A stretch of 64,000 nt of DNA from an uncultured Eisenbergiella sp. (GCA_910585455.1 CAJUEL010000001.1:1-64000); one strand, 5' to 3'. Shown: positions 32,336-41,426, counted from the first letter of the stretch. The notes: generated from the letters alone by a model not told the origin. Numbers and translations: made by a program.

Positions 32336-33082
32336 TTATGCATCCAGGCAGGCGCACTCGCGCATGCGAATGAGAATTTTCTTTTCCATCCTGCTTACCT
32401 GTACCTGGCTGATTCCCATTTCTTTCGCAATCTGCGTCTGCGTCCTGTCCTCATAGTAGCGCAGTCTGATCAGCGTACGCTCCTTTTCCGGCAGCTCCTC
32501 CAAAAGCTGCTTTAAAAGCATCCGATCCAAAAGCTTATTTTTCTCCACATCCTCAAAGGTATCGCCCTCTCCCCTTGCCGCCACCTGGTCCATCAGCACA
32601 ATTTCTTTGCCGTCCCCTTCATACACCGTCCGGGAAAGGGATTCCACCTCTCCCGCCGCCCCGATCGCCATCACCGCATCTTCATAGGAAATCTGCGCTT
32701 TTTCACAAAGCTCCTGCAAGGTGGGCTCCCGCCCGCACTGCGCCTGCAGCTCCTTTTTTGCCAGATGCAGCTTATAATTGGCATCCTTTAAGGACCTGCT
32801 CACCTTCATCATCCCATCATCCCGCAAAAACCGCTTGATTTCCCCGGCGATCAATGGAACCGCATAGGTAGAAAATTTTACATCGTAGCTTAAATCAAAA
32901 TGGTCGATCGCCTTCATCAGCCCGATCGTCCCTGTCTGAAACAAATCCTCCATGTCGTATCCCCTGCCTGCAAACCGTTTTACAATATGATGCACCAGTC
33001 CCAGGTTTTCTTCGATCAGTATGTCCCGCGCCACAGTATCGCCCGCCTGCGCTTTTGCAATCAATACTGATACTTCTTCCAT
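32336..33082 (-). CDS. sigF: RNA polymerase sigma-F factor
   Basis: 248-aa forespore sigma factor. Region 2 (ENLGLVHHIVKRFAGRGYDM, DLFQTGTIGLMKAIDHFD), region 3 and the region 4 helix-turn-helix (RTQTQIAKEMGISQVQVSRM) are all present. It is held by SpoIIAB until SpoIIAA releases it in the forespore. The gene begins 3 nt after spoIIAB, with GAGG 8 nt upstream. Confidence 0.97.
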   Translation of the reverse strand: MEEVSVLIAKAQAGDTVARDILIEENLGLVHHIVKRFAGRGYDMEDLFQTGTIGLMKAIDHFDLSYDVKFSTYAVPLIAGEIKRFLRDDGMMKVSRSLKDANYKLHLAKKELQAQCGREPTLQELCEKAQISYEDAVMAIGAAGEVESLSRTVYEGDGKEIVLMDQVAARGEGDTFEDVEKNKLLDRMLLKQLLEELPEKERTLIRLRYYEDRTQTQIAKEMGISQVQVSRMEKKILIRMRECACLDA

Positions 33083-33085
33083 GGG

Positions 33086-33529
33086 CTATTCCTCGCAATC
33101 GATAAAAGGCCCGTTGCCCAGCTTTTTTTCCATGATGACCGTTGTGCCCACCCCCGCCTTTGATTCCACCTCCAGACTGTCCATAAAGGCCTCCATAAAA
33201 GCAAAGCCCATGCCCGAGCGCTCCAGATCCGGTCTGGTGGTAAAAAGCGGCTCCATCGCCCGCTCCACATCGGCAATGCCTGTCCCCAAATCCTCCACCT
33301 CCATATGTAAAAGATCGCCCTCCAGACTGCAGCGGATAAAGATTTTTCCGCCCTTTTCCCGATAAGCATGGATGACCGCATTGGTGACGGCCTCCGAAAC
33401 CGCGGTTTTTACATCCGAAATTTCCTCCATCGTCGGATTTAAGGGCGTGATGAATGCAGCCACAGCCACCCGGGCAAAGCCCTCGTTTTCGGGCGCCGCC
33501 TCAAATTCCAGTTTCATCCAGTTTTCCAT
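33086..33529 (-). CDS. spoIIAB: Anti-sigma-F factor and SpoIIAA kinase
   Basis: 147-aa GHKL-fold ATPase. N box AVSEAVTNAVIHAYR, G1 VEDLGTGI and G2 SGMGFAFMEAFMD are intact. It binds and silences sigma-F and phosphorylates SpoIIAA. Its start (AGGAGG, 6 nt) overlaps the 3' end of spoIIAA by 29 nt, so translation is coupled. Confidence 0.97.
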   Translation of the reverse strand: MENWMKLEFEAAPENEGFARVAVAAFITPLNPTMEEISDVKTAVSEAVTNAVIHAYREKGGKIFIRCSLEGDLLHMEVEDLGTGIADVERAMEPLFTTRPDLERSGMGFAFMEAFMDSLEVESKAGVGTTVIMEKKLGNGPFIDCEE

Positions 33530-33845
33530 CCTGTTCCTCCTCCATGATCTCCACCAAATTCATCAGACCGGACATTTTTAAAATCCGCCGTATTCTGTCA
33601 TCCGCATGTATCACATATACCTTTCCGCCGAAGCAGGAAATCCTGCGGTAGCGTCCCGCCAGCACACCGACGCCGGAGCTGTCCATGAACCTCGTATTGG
33701 AAAAATCAAATACCACATGGCTGACGTCATGATCCATAATCATGTGATCCGCCCTCCTTGAAATTTCCGTGCAGCTTCGATGATCGACCTCTGCCGGAAG
33801 CCTGATCATCAGATAATGATCAATTACCTTCAATTCCTCTTCCAT
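33501..33845 (-). CDS. spoIIAA: Anti-anti-sigma-F factor
   Basis: 114-aa STAS-domain protein. The phosphorylated Ser lies in FMDSSGVGVLAGRY. In the forespore the dephosphorylated form releases sigma-F from SpoIIAB. ATG at 33845 has GGAGG 7 nt upstream; the longer frame runs through a terminator and is rejected. First gene of the cluster. Only 30 nt separate it from an upstream terminator and I see no convincing sigma-H promoter in that space. Confidence 0.95.
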   Translation of the reverse strand: MEEELKVIDHYLMIRLPAEVDHRSCTEISRRADHMIMDHDVSHVVFDFSNTRFMDSSGVGVLAGRYRRISCFGGKVYVIHADDRIRRILKMSGLMNLVEIMEEEQDGKLDETGI

Positions 33846-33874
33846 TTCCGTTCCTCCTTCACTGATATTTGTAC

Positions 33875-33913
33875 AAAAAAAGAGAACCTGGCTCCACCAA
33901 CCATGTTCTCTTT
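33875..33913 (-). terminator. Terminator between the TPR gene and spoIIAA
   Basis: Minus strand AAAGAGAAC/GTTCTCTTT stem with further inner pairs, then a run of seven T (including stem T). It stops transcription coming from the valS-folC side. Confidence 0.85.
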
Positions 33914-33917
33914 CGTA

Positions 33918-33997
33918 AACAATAGAATCCACGCTTCGCGAGAATTCTATTGTCATGAACAATAGAATCCACGCTTCGCGAGGCTTCTATTGTCATG
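33918..33997. repeat. Tandem pair of 40-bp hairpin repeats upstream of spoIIAA
   Basis: Two copies (33918-33957, 33958-33997) differ at two adjacent bases. Each folds through ACAATAGAA/TTCTATTGT (9 bp) around a loop with CGCTTCGCG. They lie between the TPR gene and its terminator. Confidence 0.9.
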
Positions 33998-34042
33998 AAT
34001 CAAAGTCCTGCGCCAAACGGCGACAGAACCAAACTGTTACGC

Positions 34043-35452
34043 TCATTCCTGCAACTGCTCAATATACCGCTGGGACTGCCTCGCCTTTTCCGTATCCGGG
34101 AACAGGCTCACCACGCTCTCATAGGTTTCAATCGCCAGCCGCTTGTTTCCGTTGTCCTTGTAAGAATTTCCCAGAGCAAACAGCGCTTCGCTGTTTTCCG
34201 CGTCATAGGTCACCGCTTTTTTCAGATTCTCGATCGCGGTGTCATAGTCCCGGGCCCGGTACGCCCTATAGCCCGTATCATAATAGGACTGCGCCAGATC
34301 GGTTCCTGTATTTTCCAGAAGCTTCGCGTACAGCACCCGCGCCGCCTCCGGCGTATCCTCGCTTTCCATCGCCTCCCGGTCCACCTGATCGATCGCCCCG
34401 GACAGCTCCTCCACATCATCCGGCGTCACAATATAGGTATAGGCGGCATGTAATAACGCCTCCACAGTGCCCATCTGTCCGTCCTTACTGGCCAGCGCCT
34501 CGGTCTGCTGCCGCAGCTCTGTATTTTCCTGCGTCAACGCCTCCACCTGCCGGGTCAGGCTGTCGATCTCGGTATTCTTCCGCTCGTTCTCCTCCCCCGC
34601 CTGCATGAGGCTCTCATTCAAATCCACCTTGGCAAGCTCTATCTGCGCAGGCAGAATCAAAAATCTCGCGACTGCCACACCGACCACCAGCCCGCCCAAA
34701 AGCGCCCATATCCATCCGATGCCGCGCTTCGTCTCAATCTGGCTGGAGGGCTGGATGATCGTTTCATTTCCGCTCTGATATTTATATATTTCATCCGATT
34801 TTGACTTTTTCTTCGGACCGTTATTCTTCTCTTCCGCTTCCGTCGCCCTCTGGATCTCCTTCCAGTAGCGCAGTGCCATCGTATTGTTCTTATCGATCCG
34901 CAGGCAGCGCTGCACCTCTCTGCGCGCCTTTTCCCAGTCCCCGCTGTCCATCATCAGAAGCGCCAAAAGCAAATGCGCCTGCAGATAATTGGGGTTGTCC
35001 GCCAGCAGCTTCTTAAGCTGAATGATCGCCAGATCCTTGCTGTCCTGTCTGCAGTAAACCAGCGCCTGATTGAATTTCCTGGTTTTTTGCTTAATAATAT
35101 CCAGCTGTGTGGGACTTTTCTGGATCGCATTTAAGTAATCGTCCGCTATATTTTTCTTCGGGCGGAAATTCTTGCTGATCACCCACTCGCTCAGCGCCGC
35201 AACGGACTCTCCCATTTCAAAATAAACAAGACCGAGCAGGTTTCTCGCCTGAATATGGTATTTATTGAACTTCAAACACTGCCGCAAACTTTCCACCGCA
35301 CCGGAAAGATCCCGCACGCTGGCTTTTTCCAGCCCGTCATTATAACAATAATTGGAAAAACTGATCAGCTTCTTATATCTATCCACATCCGCGCCGCAAT
35401 TGGTGCAGAATTCCTTCTCTGTAAGCTGTGCCCCGCAATTATAACACCGCAT
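34043..35452 (-). CDS. Zinc-ribbon, TPR and transmembrane protein of unknown function
   Basis: 469-aa protein. N-terminal zinc ribbon (CYNCG, CTNCGAD), a first set of TPR repeats (about 35-210), a charged linker, one transmembrane helix (GWIWALLGGLVVGVAVARFL, about 255), a coiled coil (about 285-335) and a second set of TPR repeats at the C terminus (YRARDYDTAIENLKKAVTYD and following). The topology suggests cytosolic TPRs on one side and exported TPRs on the other, a scaffold-like design. No enzymatic motif. Co-directional with folC, last in the valS unit. Function unknown. Confidence 0.85.
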   Translation of the reverse strand: MRCYNCGAQLTEKEFCTNCGADVDRYKKLISFSNYCYNDGLEKASVRDLSGAVESLRQCLKFNKYHIQARNLLGLVYFEMGESVAALSEWVISKNFRPKKNIADDYLNAIQKSPTQLDIIKQKTRKFNQALVYCRQDSKDLAIIQLKKLLADNPNYLQAHLLLALLMMDSGDWEKARREVQRCLRIDKNNTMALRYWKEIQRATEAEEKNNGPKKKSKSDEIYKYQSGNETIIQPSSQIETKRGIGWIWALLGGLVVGVAVARFLILPAQIELAKVDLNESLMQAGEENERKNTEIDSLTRQVEALTQENTELRQQTEALASKDGQMGTVEALLHAAYTYIVTPDDVEELSGAIDQVDREAMESEDTPEAARVLYAKLLENTGTDLAQSYYDTGYRAYRARDYDTAIENLKKAVTYDAENSEALFALGNSYKDNGNKRLAIETYESVVSLFPDTEKARQSQRYIEQLQE

Positions 35453-35505
35453 ACTACCGCTCCTTATCCTGGTTCAAACAAACGCAACACAGCCGCCCAA
35501 ATGTA

Positions 35506-35661
35506 TCACGCATCCTCCTGCCCGCTTTCATCATGCTCCTTCACCATTTCCACCAAAATATCCGTAAAATCCGTCAGGCTGTGATTTATGATAGCATCCT
35601 CCGCCTCTTCGATCTCAAGGCTGGGATGAAACTTTTTCAATTCCTCTTCAAAATTAATCAT
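35506..35661 (-). CDS. 51-aa acidic protein coupled to folC
   Basis: Small acidic protein, FEEELKKFHPSLEIEEAEDA near its start, ending SGQEDA. ATG at 35661 has GGAGG within 7-8 nt and overlaps the folC stop by 8 nt, strong evidence that it is translated. No recognised domain and no membrane segment. Position suggests co-expression with folC. Function unknown. Confidence 0.7.
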   Translation of the reverse strand: MINFEEELKKFHPSLEIEEAEDAIINHSLTDFTDILVEMVKEHDESGQEDA

Positions 35662-37009
35662 GATCTCCCTCCGTCCTGTAAGGCTTTGCAACAGCCTGGT
35701 CTCCCAAACCGCCCTCTTTTTGCAAATGCCGCTCTATCTCTCCGGCAAGGTAAAGCGAACCGGCAATATAGATCCGGCCCTGTTCCTTCCTTAACCCGGC
35801 CATTTCTTTTAATGCGGCGGCACTGTCCGGATAAACGAAATCCATTCCCGGGCCTTTTGCCGCAAACAGCTCCCGCAGCTGCTCTGCCGTCAGACTGCGC
35901 CCGCTGTCAATCAGCGTTCCCCTGATGCAGGAAAAAAGACCGGACTCCTGCAGCATGTCCGCCATCTGCCCTGCTTCCTTGTCCGCACATGCCCCGAACA
36001 ATAAAAAACGCTCTCCCGTAACACCGTCCGCCTGTACGCTCTGCAAAAAAGCCCGGACGCCGTCCGGATTATGCGCCCCGTCCAGATACACCTCCGGCAG
36101 GACCTCTTCCATCCGCGCCGCCCACCGCATCCGTGACAGCCCTTCTTCTATCTGCGCCCTTTCCACATGAAAAAACGTCTCTGCCTGCTCGATTATGCGG
36201 ACAGCAAGCGCCGCATTTTCCATCTGATAAACGCCAATCGTATGCAAACGCGCTTCAATATCTCTATCATACGCAGACTTAAGGAAAAAATCAATGTAAT
36301 TTTTCTTTATTTTTGATAAACTGACCTCTTTTTTTGACACCATCACCAATGGAACGGACAATTTCTGTGCCTTTTTGACAAATACCTGTGTGACGCTGCG
36401 ATCCGTCTCAAGGCAAACTGCGGGAATTTTCTCCTTAAAAATGCACACTTTTTCCTCTGCGATTTGTTCCCTCGTGTCTCCCAGAAACGCACAGTGATCC
36501 AGCCCGATCCGCGTGATCGCCACAACTGCCGGGCGGTCAATCACATTGGTGGCATCCAGCCGTCCACCCATCCCTGTCTCCAGAACAATCCCGTCCGGCC
36601 GCTCCCGCTCCATCCAGAGCATAAAAATGAAAAACAACGTTTCAAAAAAGGTCGGCCGGTAAGCTCTGCCCCGGTATTCCCGCAGCCGCTTTCGCAGCAC
36701 ACCGAGCAGCCGCGCAAAGTCCTCTTTCCCGATCCGCTCATTTCCCAGCACAAACCGCTCCCGCAAATCCACCAGATGAGGCGATGTAAACATCCCGATC
36801 CGATAGCCCGCCACGGACAAAATGCTGTTCACATAAGCGCACACCGATCCTTTTCCGTTGGTTCCCGCCACATGAATGACCGGGAAGCCGCTCCCCGGCT
36901 CCCCCAGCCACCCATAGAAATCCTTCACCGCTTCAAACGGATTCTTCTTCGTATGCAAAGGCAGCTCCAGCACATACCGCTCCGCTTCCTCAAAAGTCAT
37001 CTCACCCAT
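35654..37009 (-). CDS. folC: Folylpolyglutamate/dihydrofolate synthase
   Basis: 451-aa ligase that adds glutamate to folates (and possibly to dihydropteroate). P-loop AGTNGKGSVCAYVNS, omega-loop region SPHLVDLRERF, ETGMGGRLDATN and DGAHNPDGVRAF are intact. ATG at 37009 has an AAGGTGAG stretch 9 nt upstream. It starts 49 nt after valS. The folate transporter folT with its THF riboswitch lies 3.7 kb away on the same strand, a loose folate grouping. Confidence 0.95.
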   Translation of the reverse strand: MGEMTFEEAERYVLELPLHTKKNPFEAVKDFYGWLGEPGSGFPVIHVAGTNGKGSVCAYVNSILSVAGYRIGMFTSPHLVDLRERFVLGNERIGKEDFARLLGVLRKRLREYRGRAYRPTFFETLFFIFMLWMERERPDGIVLETGMGGRLDATNVIDRPAVVAITRIGLDHCAFLGDTREQIAEEKVCIFKEKIPAVCLETDRSVTQVFVKKAQKLSVPLVMVSKKEVSLSKIKKNYIDFFLKSAYDRDIEARLHTIGVYQMENAALAVRIIEQAETFFHVERAQIEEGLSRMRWAARMEEVLPEVYLDGAHNPDGVRAFLQSVQADGVTGERFLLFGACADKEAGQMADMLQESGLFSCIRGTLIDSGRSLTAEQLRELFAAKGPGMDFVYPDSAAALKEMAGLRKEQGRIYIAGSLYLAGEIERHLQKEGGLGDQAVAKPYRTEGDHD

Positions 37010-37058
37010 CCGGCAAACTCACCTTCCCGCCTTCCACTGTCAGCCGGGCGTCTCCACG

Positions 37059-39722
37059 CTATGCGCGCAGCTGCCCCAGGCGCTCCCGCACCTGTTCCAT
37101 CATGTGGGTGTATTTTTCGAGCTTGGCGCGCTCCTCTGCGACCTTCGCCTCCGGCGCCTTGCTCATAAACCGCTCATTGTTCAGCATCCCGTTGACCCTT
37201 GCCAGCTCGCCGGCAAGCCGCTTTTCTTCCTTTTCAAGCCGCTCAATCTCCTTCTGGATATCCACCAGCTCCGCAAAGGGAATATACAGCGTCGCCCCCG
37301 CGATCACCACGGAAACCGCGTCCTCCGGAATGCCGCTTCTGTCCTTCTGCATGGTCACATCGGACGCTCCCGCCAAAGATGCGAAGAACAGCCTGCCCTC
37401 CGTGAAAATATCCAGCATTTCCTGTGTCTCGCTCACCACGAACACATGCGCCTTTTTGGCGGGCGGCACATTCATATCGCTGCGCAGGTTGCGGATGCCG
37501 CGCACCGCCTCCTTGATCGCTTCGATCTGCCGCTCTTCCTTTTCAAAGCGCCTGTCCTCCTGATAAAGGGGCCAGGAGGAAATCATGATGGATTCCTCTT
37601 CGGACTGCAGCGTGCAGAAGATTTCTTCCGTAATAAAAGGCATATAAGGATGCAAAAGCTTCAGGGCGTCGATCAGCACGGTTTTGAGCGTCCACAGCGC
37701 CGCGCCCTGGCTGTCCGCATCATCCGTCGCATAGAGCCTGGGCTTGACCATCTCGATATACCAGTCGCAGAACTCGTCCCAGATGAAATCATAGACCTTC
37801 TGCACCGCGATGCCCAGCTCATAGCTTTCCATATTTTCGGTCGCTTCTTTTACCACATTGTTTAAGCGGGAAAGAATCCACTTGTCCACGGGCTGTAAAT
37901 GCCTAGCAGCGTCCGCCGGAATCTCCTTTCCCTCCATGTTCATCAGAATAAACCGGGAAGCGTTCCAGACCTTGTTCGCAAAATTCCGGCTGGCTTCCAC
38001 CCGCTCCATGTAAAAGCGCATATCGTTGCCGGGCGCATTGCCGGTGATCAGCGTCAGGCGCAGCGCGTCCGCACCGTACTTGTCGATGATCTCCAGCGGA
38101 TCGATGCCGTTCCCGAGGGATTTGCTCATCTTGCGCCCCTGAGAATCCCGCACGAGCCCGTGGAACAATACCGTATGGAAGGGCTTTTCTCCCATCTGCT
38201 CATACCCCGAAAAGATCATGCGGATGACCCAGAAGAAAATGATATCATAGCCGGTCACAAGCACGTCCGTGGGATAAAAATATTTCAGCTCCTCCGTGTC
38301 CTTCGGCCAGCCCAGCGTGGAAAAGGGCCACAGCGCGGAGGAAAACCAGGTATCCAGCGTATCCGGATCCTGTTCAAAATGTGTGCCTCTGCATTTGGGA
38401 CAAACCGCGGGCGCCTTTTTTGCCACGACGGTTTCCCCACATTCCTGACAATAATAGGCAGGAATCCGATGTCCCCACCACAGCTGCCGGGAAATGCACC
38501 AGTCCCTGATATTATCGGTCCAGTTAAAATAGGTCTTTTCCATGCGCTCCGGAATCAGCCTGATCTCCTTATCCTGCACCGCCTTCACCGCAGGCTTGAT
38601 CAGCTCGTCCATCTTCACAAACCACTGCTTCTTGATCATCGGCTCGATGGTCGTGCCACACCGGTCATGAGTGCCCACGTTATGGGCGTGGTCCTCAATG
38701 CGCACCAAAAGCCCCATCTCGTCCAGCTCCTTCACGATCGCCTTTCTCGCCTCATAGCGGTCCATGCCCTGATATTTGCCGCCGTTTTCGTTGATTGTGG
38801 CATCATCGTTTAAAATATTGATTTCCGGCAGGTTATGCCGCTTTCCCACCTCGAAGTCGTTCGGGTCGTGTCCGGGCGTGATTTTTACCACGCCGGTTCC
38901 AAACTCCATATCCACATAGGAATCCGCCACGATCGGCAGCTCCCTGTTCATGAGGGGAAGCATCAGCTTTCTGCCGATCAGCTTCTGATATCTTTCATCC
39001 TCCGGATTGACCGCCACCGCCGTATCGCCCAGCATGGTCTCCGGGCGGGTGGTCGCAAACTCCAGAAATTCCGTGGTGCTCACGGTGCCGTCCTCATTGA
39101 TAAACGGATATTTGATATGCCAGAAATGCCCCGCCTGCTCCTCATATGCCACCTCCGCGTCGGAAATGGAGGTCTTGCAGACCGGACACCAGTTGCCGAT
39201 CCGGTTTCCCCTGTATATCCAGCCCTTTTCGTGCATCTTACAGAACACTTCCGTGACAGCCTGATTACAGCCCTCATCCATGGTGAAGCGCTCCCTGTCC
39301 CAGTCGCAGGAGGAACCCAGCTTTTTCAACTGATTGATGATGCGCCCGCCATACTCTTCCTTCCACTCCCACGCTTTTTTCAAAAATCCTTCCCTGCCCA
39401 GATCACGCTTTTCGATCCCCTCTTTTTTCAGATTCTCAATGATCCGGACCTCTGTGGCAATGCTGGCGTGGTCCGTGCCGGGCTGCCAGAGGGCGTTATA
39501 GCCCTGCATCCGCTTAAAACGGATCAGAATATCCTGCATCGTGTTATCCAGCGCATGTCCCATGTGAAGCTGTCCCGTGATATTCGGCGGGGGAATCACG
39601 ATGGTGAAGGGCTTTTTGGAATAGTCCACCTCCGCGTGAAAATACTTCTTTTCCATCCATTTCTGATAAAGGCGATCCTCTATGCCGTGAGGATCATAGG
39701 TCTTTGCAAGTTCCCTGCTCAT
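37059..39722 (-). CDS. valS: Valyl-tRNA synthetase
   Basis: 887-aa class I aminoacyl-tRNA synthetase. HIGH-type motif PPNITGQLHMGHALD, editing domain region, KMSKS motif GRKMSKSLGNGIDP, tRNA-binding arm and C-terminal coiled coil (VDIQKEIERLEKEEKRLAGE). ATG at 39722 has AGGAG 7 nt upstream; the longer frame is leader RNA. Controlled by the upstream T-box. Confidence 0.98.
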   Translation of the reverse strand: MSRELAKTYDPHGIEDRLYQKWMEKKYFHAEVDYSKKPFTIVIPPPNITGQLHMGHALDNTMQDILIRFKRMQGYNALWQPGTDHASIATEVRIIENLKKEGIEKRDLGREGFLKKAWEWKEEYGGRIINQLKKLGSSCDWDRERFTMDEGCNQAVTEVFCKMHEKGWIYRGNRIGNWCPVCKTSISDAEVAYEEQAGHFWHIKYPFINEDGTVSTTEFLEFATTRPETMLGDTAVAVNPEDERYQKLIGRKLMLPLMNRELPIVADSYVDMEFGTGVVKITPGHDPNDFEVGKRHNLPEINILNDDATINENGGKYQGMDRYEARKAIVKELDEMGLLVRIEDHAHNVGTHDRCGTTIEPMIKKQWFVKMDELIKPAVKAVQDKEIRLIPERMEKTYFNWTDNIRDWCISRQLWWGHRIPAYYCQECGETVVAKKAPAVCPKCRGTHFEQDPDTLDTWFSSALWPFSTLGWPKDTEELKYFYPTDVLVTGYDIIFFWVIRMIFSGYEQMGEKPFHTVLFHGLVRDSQGRKMSKSLGNGIDPLEIIDKYGADALRLTLITGNAPGNDMRFYMERVEASRNFANKVWNASRFILMNMEGKEIPADAARHLQPVDKWILSRLNNVVKEATENMESYELGIAVQKVYDFIWDEFCDWYIEMVKPRLYATDDADSQGAALWTLKTVLIDALKLLHPYMPFITEEIFCTLQSEEESIMISSWPLYQEDRRFEKEERQIEAIKEAVRGIRNLRSDMNVPPAKKAHVFVVSETQEMLDIFTEGRLFFASLAGASDVTMQKDRSGIPEDAVSVVIAGATLYIPFAELVDIQKEIERLEKEEKRLAGELARVNGMLNNERFMSKAPEAKVAEERAKLEKYTHMMEQVRERLGQLRA

Positions 39723-39790
39723 GTGTCGGCTCCTTTCCTTTTGCGCTGCCAGCGCATGCGCTGACAGGCGCTTTTTTGAAAACTGTACAC

Positions 39791-40131
39791 AAAAATCGCC
39801 CTTCGGCGATTTTCCATCACCAAAGGGCGTCATTTCCTACGCGGTACCACCTTTGTTCACTGCCAGATCCGGCAGCCTCATTGCCGTCTCCCACATACCG
39901 GAAGACACGATCCTGTAACGTAGATCGGACGTGAAAACCTACTGGACATGTTCCCAATCAACCGGCACGTGACATCATCCTACATACCACTGCACGAAAG
40001 GGAACCGGGTTCGGCTCTCCGATTCGGAAGCTACCTTCCACATTCTGTACCCGAAACGTCCTTGCAGCCGGTGAGACGTCCTCTCTGTCAGGCAGGGGAT
40101 GTGTACTCCTCTTCTTCACTATCTTTTTCTT
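39791..40131 (-). promoter_or_regulatory. T-box riboswitch leader of valS
   Basis: Minus-strand leader ending in the invariant T-box AAAGGTGGTACCGCG (39854-39840) and a terminator: 39829-39816 pairs with 39810-39797, then five T. Upstream is a long Stem I region with AGTA and GAGAGGACG elements. A GTA triplet at 40050-40048 is a possible valine specifier, low certainty. Uncharged tRNA-Val should stabilise the antiterminator and turn valS on. This fills the 508-nt gap before valS. Confidence 0.93.
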
Positions 40132-40137
40132 TGTTCC

Positions 40138-40166
40138 ACTATAAAGAATAGAAAGATATTTGTCAA
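40138..40166 (-). promoter_or_regulatory. Sigma-A promoter of the valS T-box leader
   Basis: Minus strand TTGACA (40166-40161), 17 nt, TATAGT (40143-40138). Confidence 0.85.
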
Positions 40167-40230
40167 GCACATTTTTTATTCCGCCCGTGTCCGCCGCCTT
40201 TTGCTGTTGGCATTGGCTCACAATCTCCCG

Positions 40231-40701
40231 TCAGTCGCGGGAACATTTTTCTGCGTCGATGGCGAGCACCAGCATCAGGGCGCAAAGCGCATCCTGCGGA
40301 TCATACACATCGATCACATAGGTGTCGGTCCACCGAAACAGCTCCTTTGACACGGTCGCGATCTCACGCCCGGAGCCGTCCAGAATATTGTAATCCCACT
40401 CCATAAAATTCCCTTCAATATGCCAGCCGTTGCAGTCAATATTGTATTTGGGCTTTAAGAATGTGAGCTCCTTGCTGATGCAGCCCACATAACGCGTGCC
40501 CAGATACATTTCAAATTTGGGCAGCCATGTGAGGACCCGTTCCTTTACGGTGGCGATCTCATGTCCGGCGGCATCGAATATTTTCAGGCAATGCCCCCAG
40601 GAAAGCTGCCCCCTCACCACATATAACGTTTCTCCGGCTTCATCATAAATATCATAGCTGTCAAACCAGGAAAACATTCTTTGCTTAAACAACAGTTTCA
40701 T
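40231..40701 (-). CDS. LURP-one-related (YxjI-type) protein
   Basis: 156-aa protein with the tubby-like LURP-one fold: repeated beta strands such as DIYDEAGETLYVVRG, FDAAGHEIATVKER and DGSGREIATVSKEL. Members are widespread in Gram-positives, with no settled biochemical role. Start ATG has GGAGGGG upstream and overlaps the folT stop in an ATGA, so it is translated with folT and sits under the THF riboswitch. That coupling is the best clue to its role. Confidence 0.85.
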   Translation of the reverse strand: MKLLFKQRMFSWFDSYDIYDEAGETLYVVRGQLSWGHCLKIFDAAGHEIATVKERVLTWLPKFEMYLGTRYVGCISKELTFLKPKYNIDCNGWHIEGNFMEWDYNILDGSGREIATVSKELFRWTDTYVIDVYDPQDALCALMLVLAIDAEKCSRD

Positions 40702-41285
40702 TTCTGCCCCTCCTTTTTCCGGCTTTCCTGCCTGACTGTCCCCAGCAGGCGTAAAACCCCGGAAGCCTCAAAGGCTTTTAAAAGCACATACAGCACGAGC
40801 GAATTGATTGGCCACATGACCAGATTTTTGATAAACCTGGGCGGCAAAATCACCAGAAACACATTGCCGTAGAGCATGCTGCTCCACAGCGTCCCCAGCG
40901 CCACATTGATGAGCATCGCCACCATAAGCTTTGCCACAAGAATCCGCCAGATCCGGACCGGCTTTTTATACAAAAAGGCGCCGTAAATCAGCCCCGCCAG
41001 AAACGCGTTGAGCGTATAGCCAAAAAACCAGGGACCGGTGGGATGGACCGCCCATTTGAAAACGTCCATCGCCGCGGCGAACAGACATCCCACCACCGGA
41101 CCAAAAAGGAAATCCACCATTTCATTGGGCAGGCCGGAAAAACCGATCTTGACGTAATTCGTCACCTGAATGGAAAAGGATTCCAGAATAAACGCAAGAG
41201 CGGCAAACAATCCGCACAACGCGATGGTGCGGATGCTTTTGAACTCCTGCGCAGAATCTGTGAACAAGGCTGTCAGCTTTTTCAT
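40698..41285 (-). CDS. folT: Folate ECF transporter substrate-binding subunit
   Basis: 195-aa integral membrane S-component. Motifs: IALCGLFAALAFILESFSIQ, KIGFSGLPNEMVDFLFGP and an Arg/Lys-rich inter-helix region, with five to six hydrophobic segments. It captures folates and docks on a shared EcfAAT energising module, not present here. ATG at 41285 has AGGAGG 7 nt upstream. A THF riboswitch in the leader fixes the substrate. Confidence 0.93.
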   Translation of the reverse strand: MKKLTALFTDSAQEFKSIRTIALCGLFAALAFILESFSIQVTNYVKIGFSGLPNEMVDFLFGPVVGCLFAAAMDVFKWAVHPTGPWFFGYTLNAFLAGLIYGAFLYKKPVRIWRILVAKLMVAMLINVALGTLWSSMLYGNVFLVILPPRFIKNLVMWPINSLVLYVLLKAFEASGVLRLLGTVRQESRKKEGQK

Positions 41286-41298
41286 AAAACTCCCTCCT

Positions 41299-41317
41299 GT
41301 CGCCGCCTGACGGCGAC
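41299..41317 (-). promoter_or_regulatory. Hairpin directly before the folT ribosome site
   Basis: GTCGCCG/CGGCGAC stem with a 5-nt loop touching AGGAGG (41298-41293). Another 10-bp hairpin (41330-41359) precedes it. They may set access to the ribosome site. Confidence 0.5.
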
Positions 41318-41359
41318 TCAAATCAGGAGGAAGAATGCCTGCTTTTCAAGGCATTCTTC

Positions 41360-41426
41360 AGCGTGAGACTTAGAAGTTCTTCACGAAGCAGCCTTTGCTG
41401 CGAGTGTTAGAACTTCTTCTCACGCT
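41360..41426 (-). repeat. Long hairpin in the folT leader
   Basis: Outer stem AGCGTGAGA (41360-41368) with TCTCACGCT (41418-41426), then an AGAAGTTCT/AGAACTTCT stem and an inner GCAGC/GCTGC stem. The outer end resembles the spoVAA-spoVAB hairpin at 31567-31627. A 17-codon frame overlaps it. Confidence 0.7.
41370..41423 (-). CDS. Possible 17-codon leader peptide in the folT leader
   Basis: GTG at 41423 stands 4 nt after AGGAGG (41433-41428) and opens 17 codons ending RSKGCFVKNF and TAA at 41370. It lies between the riboswitch and folT and inside a hairpin. Ribosome loading here could change leader folding. Speculative; the spacing is short and the peptide has no known relatives. Confidence 0.25.
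   Translation of the reverse strand: MRRSSNTRSKGCFVKNF

Noticed and set aside
33918..33997. Tandem hairpins as a mini CRISPR array
   Set aside because: Only two adjacent palindromic units with no spacers between them and no cas genes.
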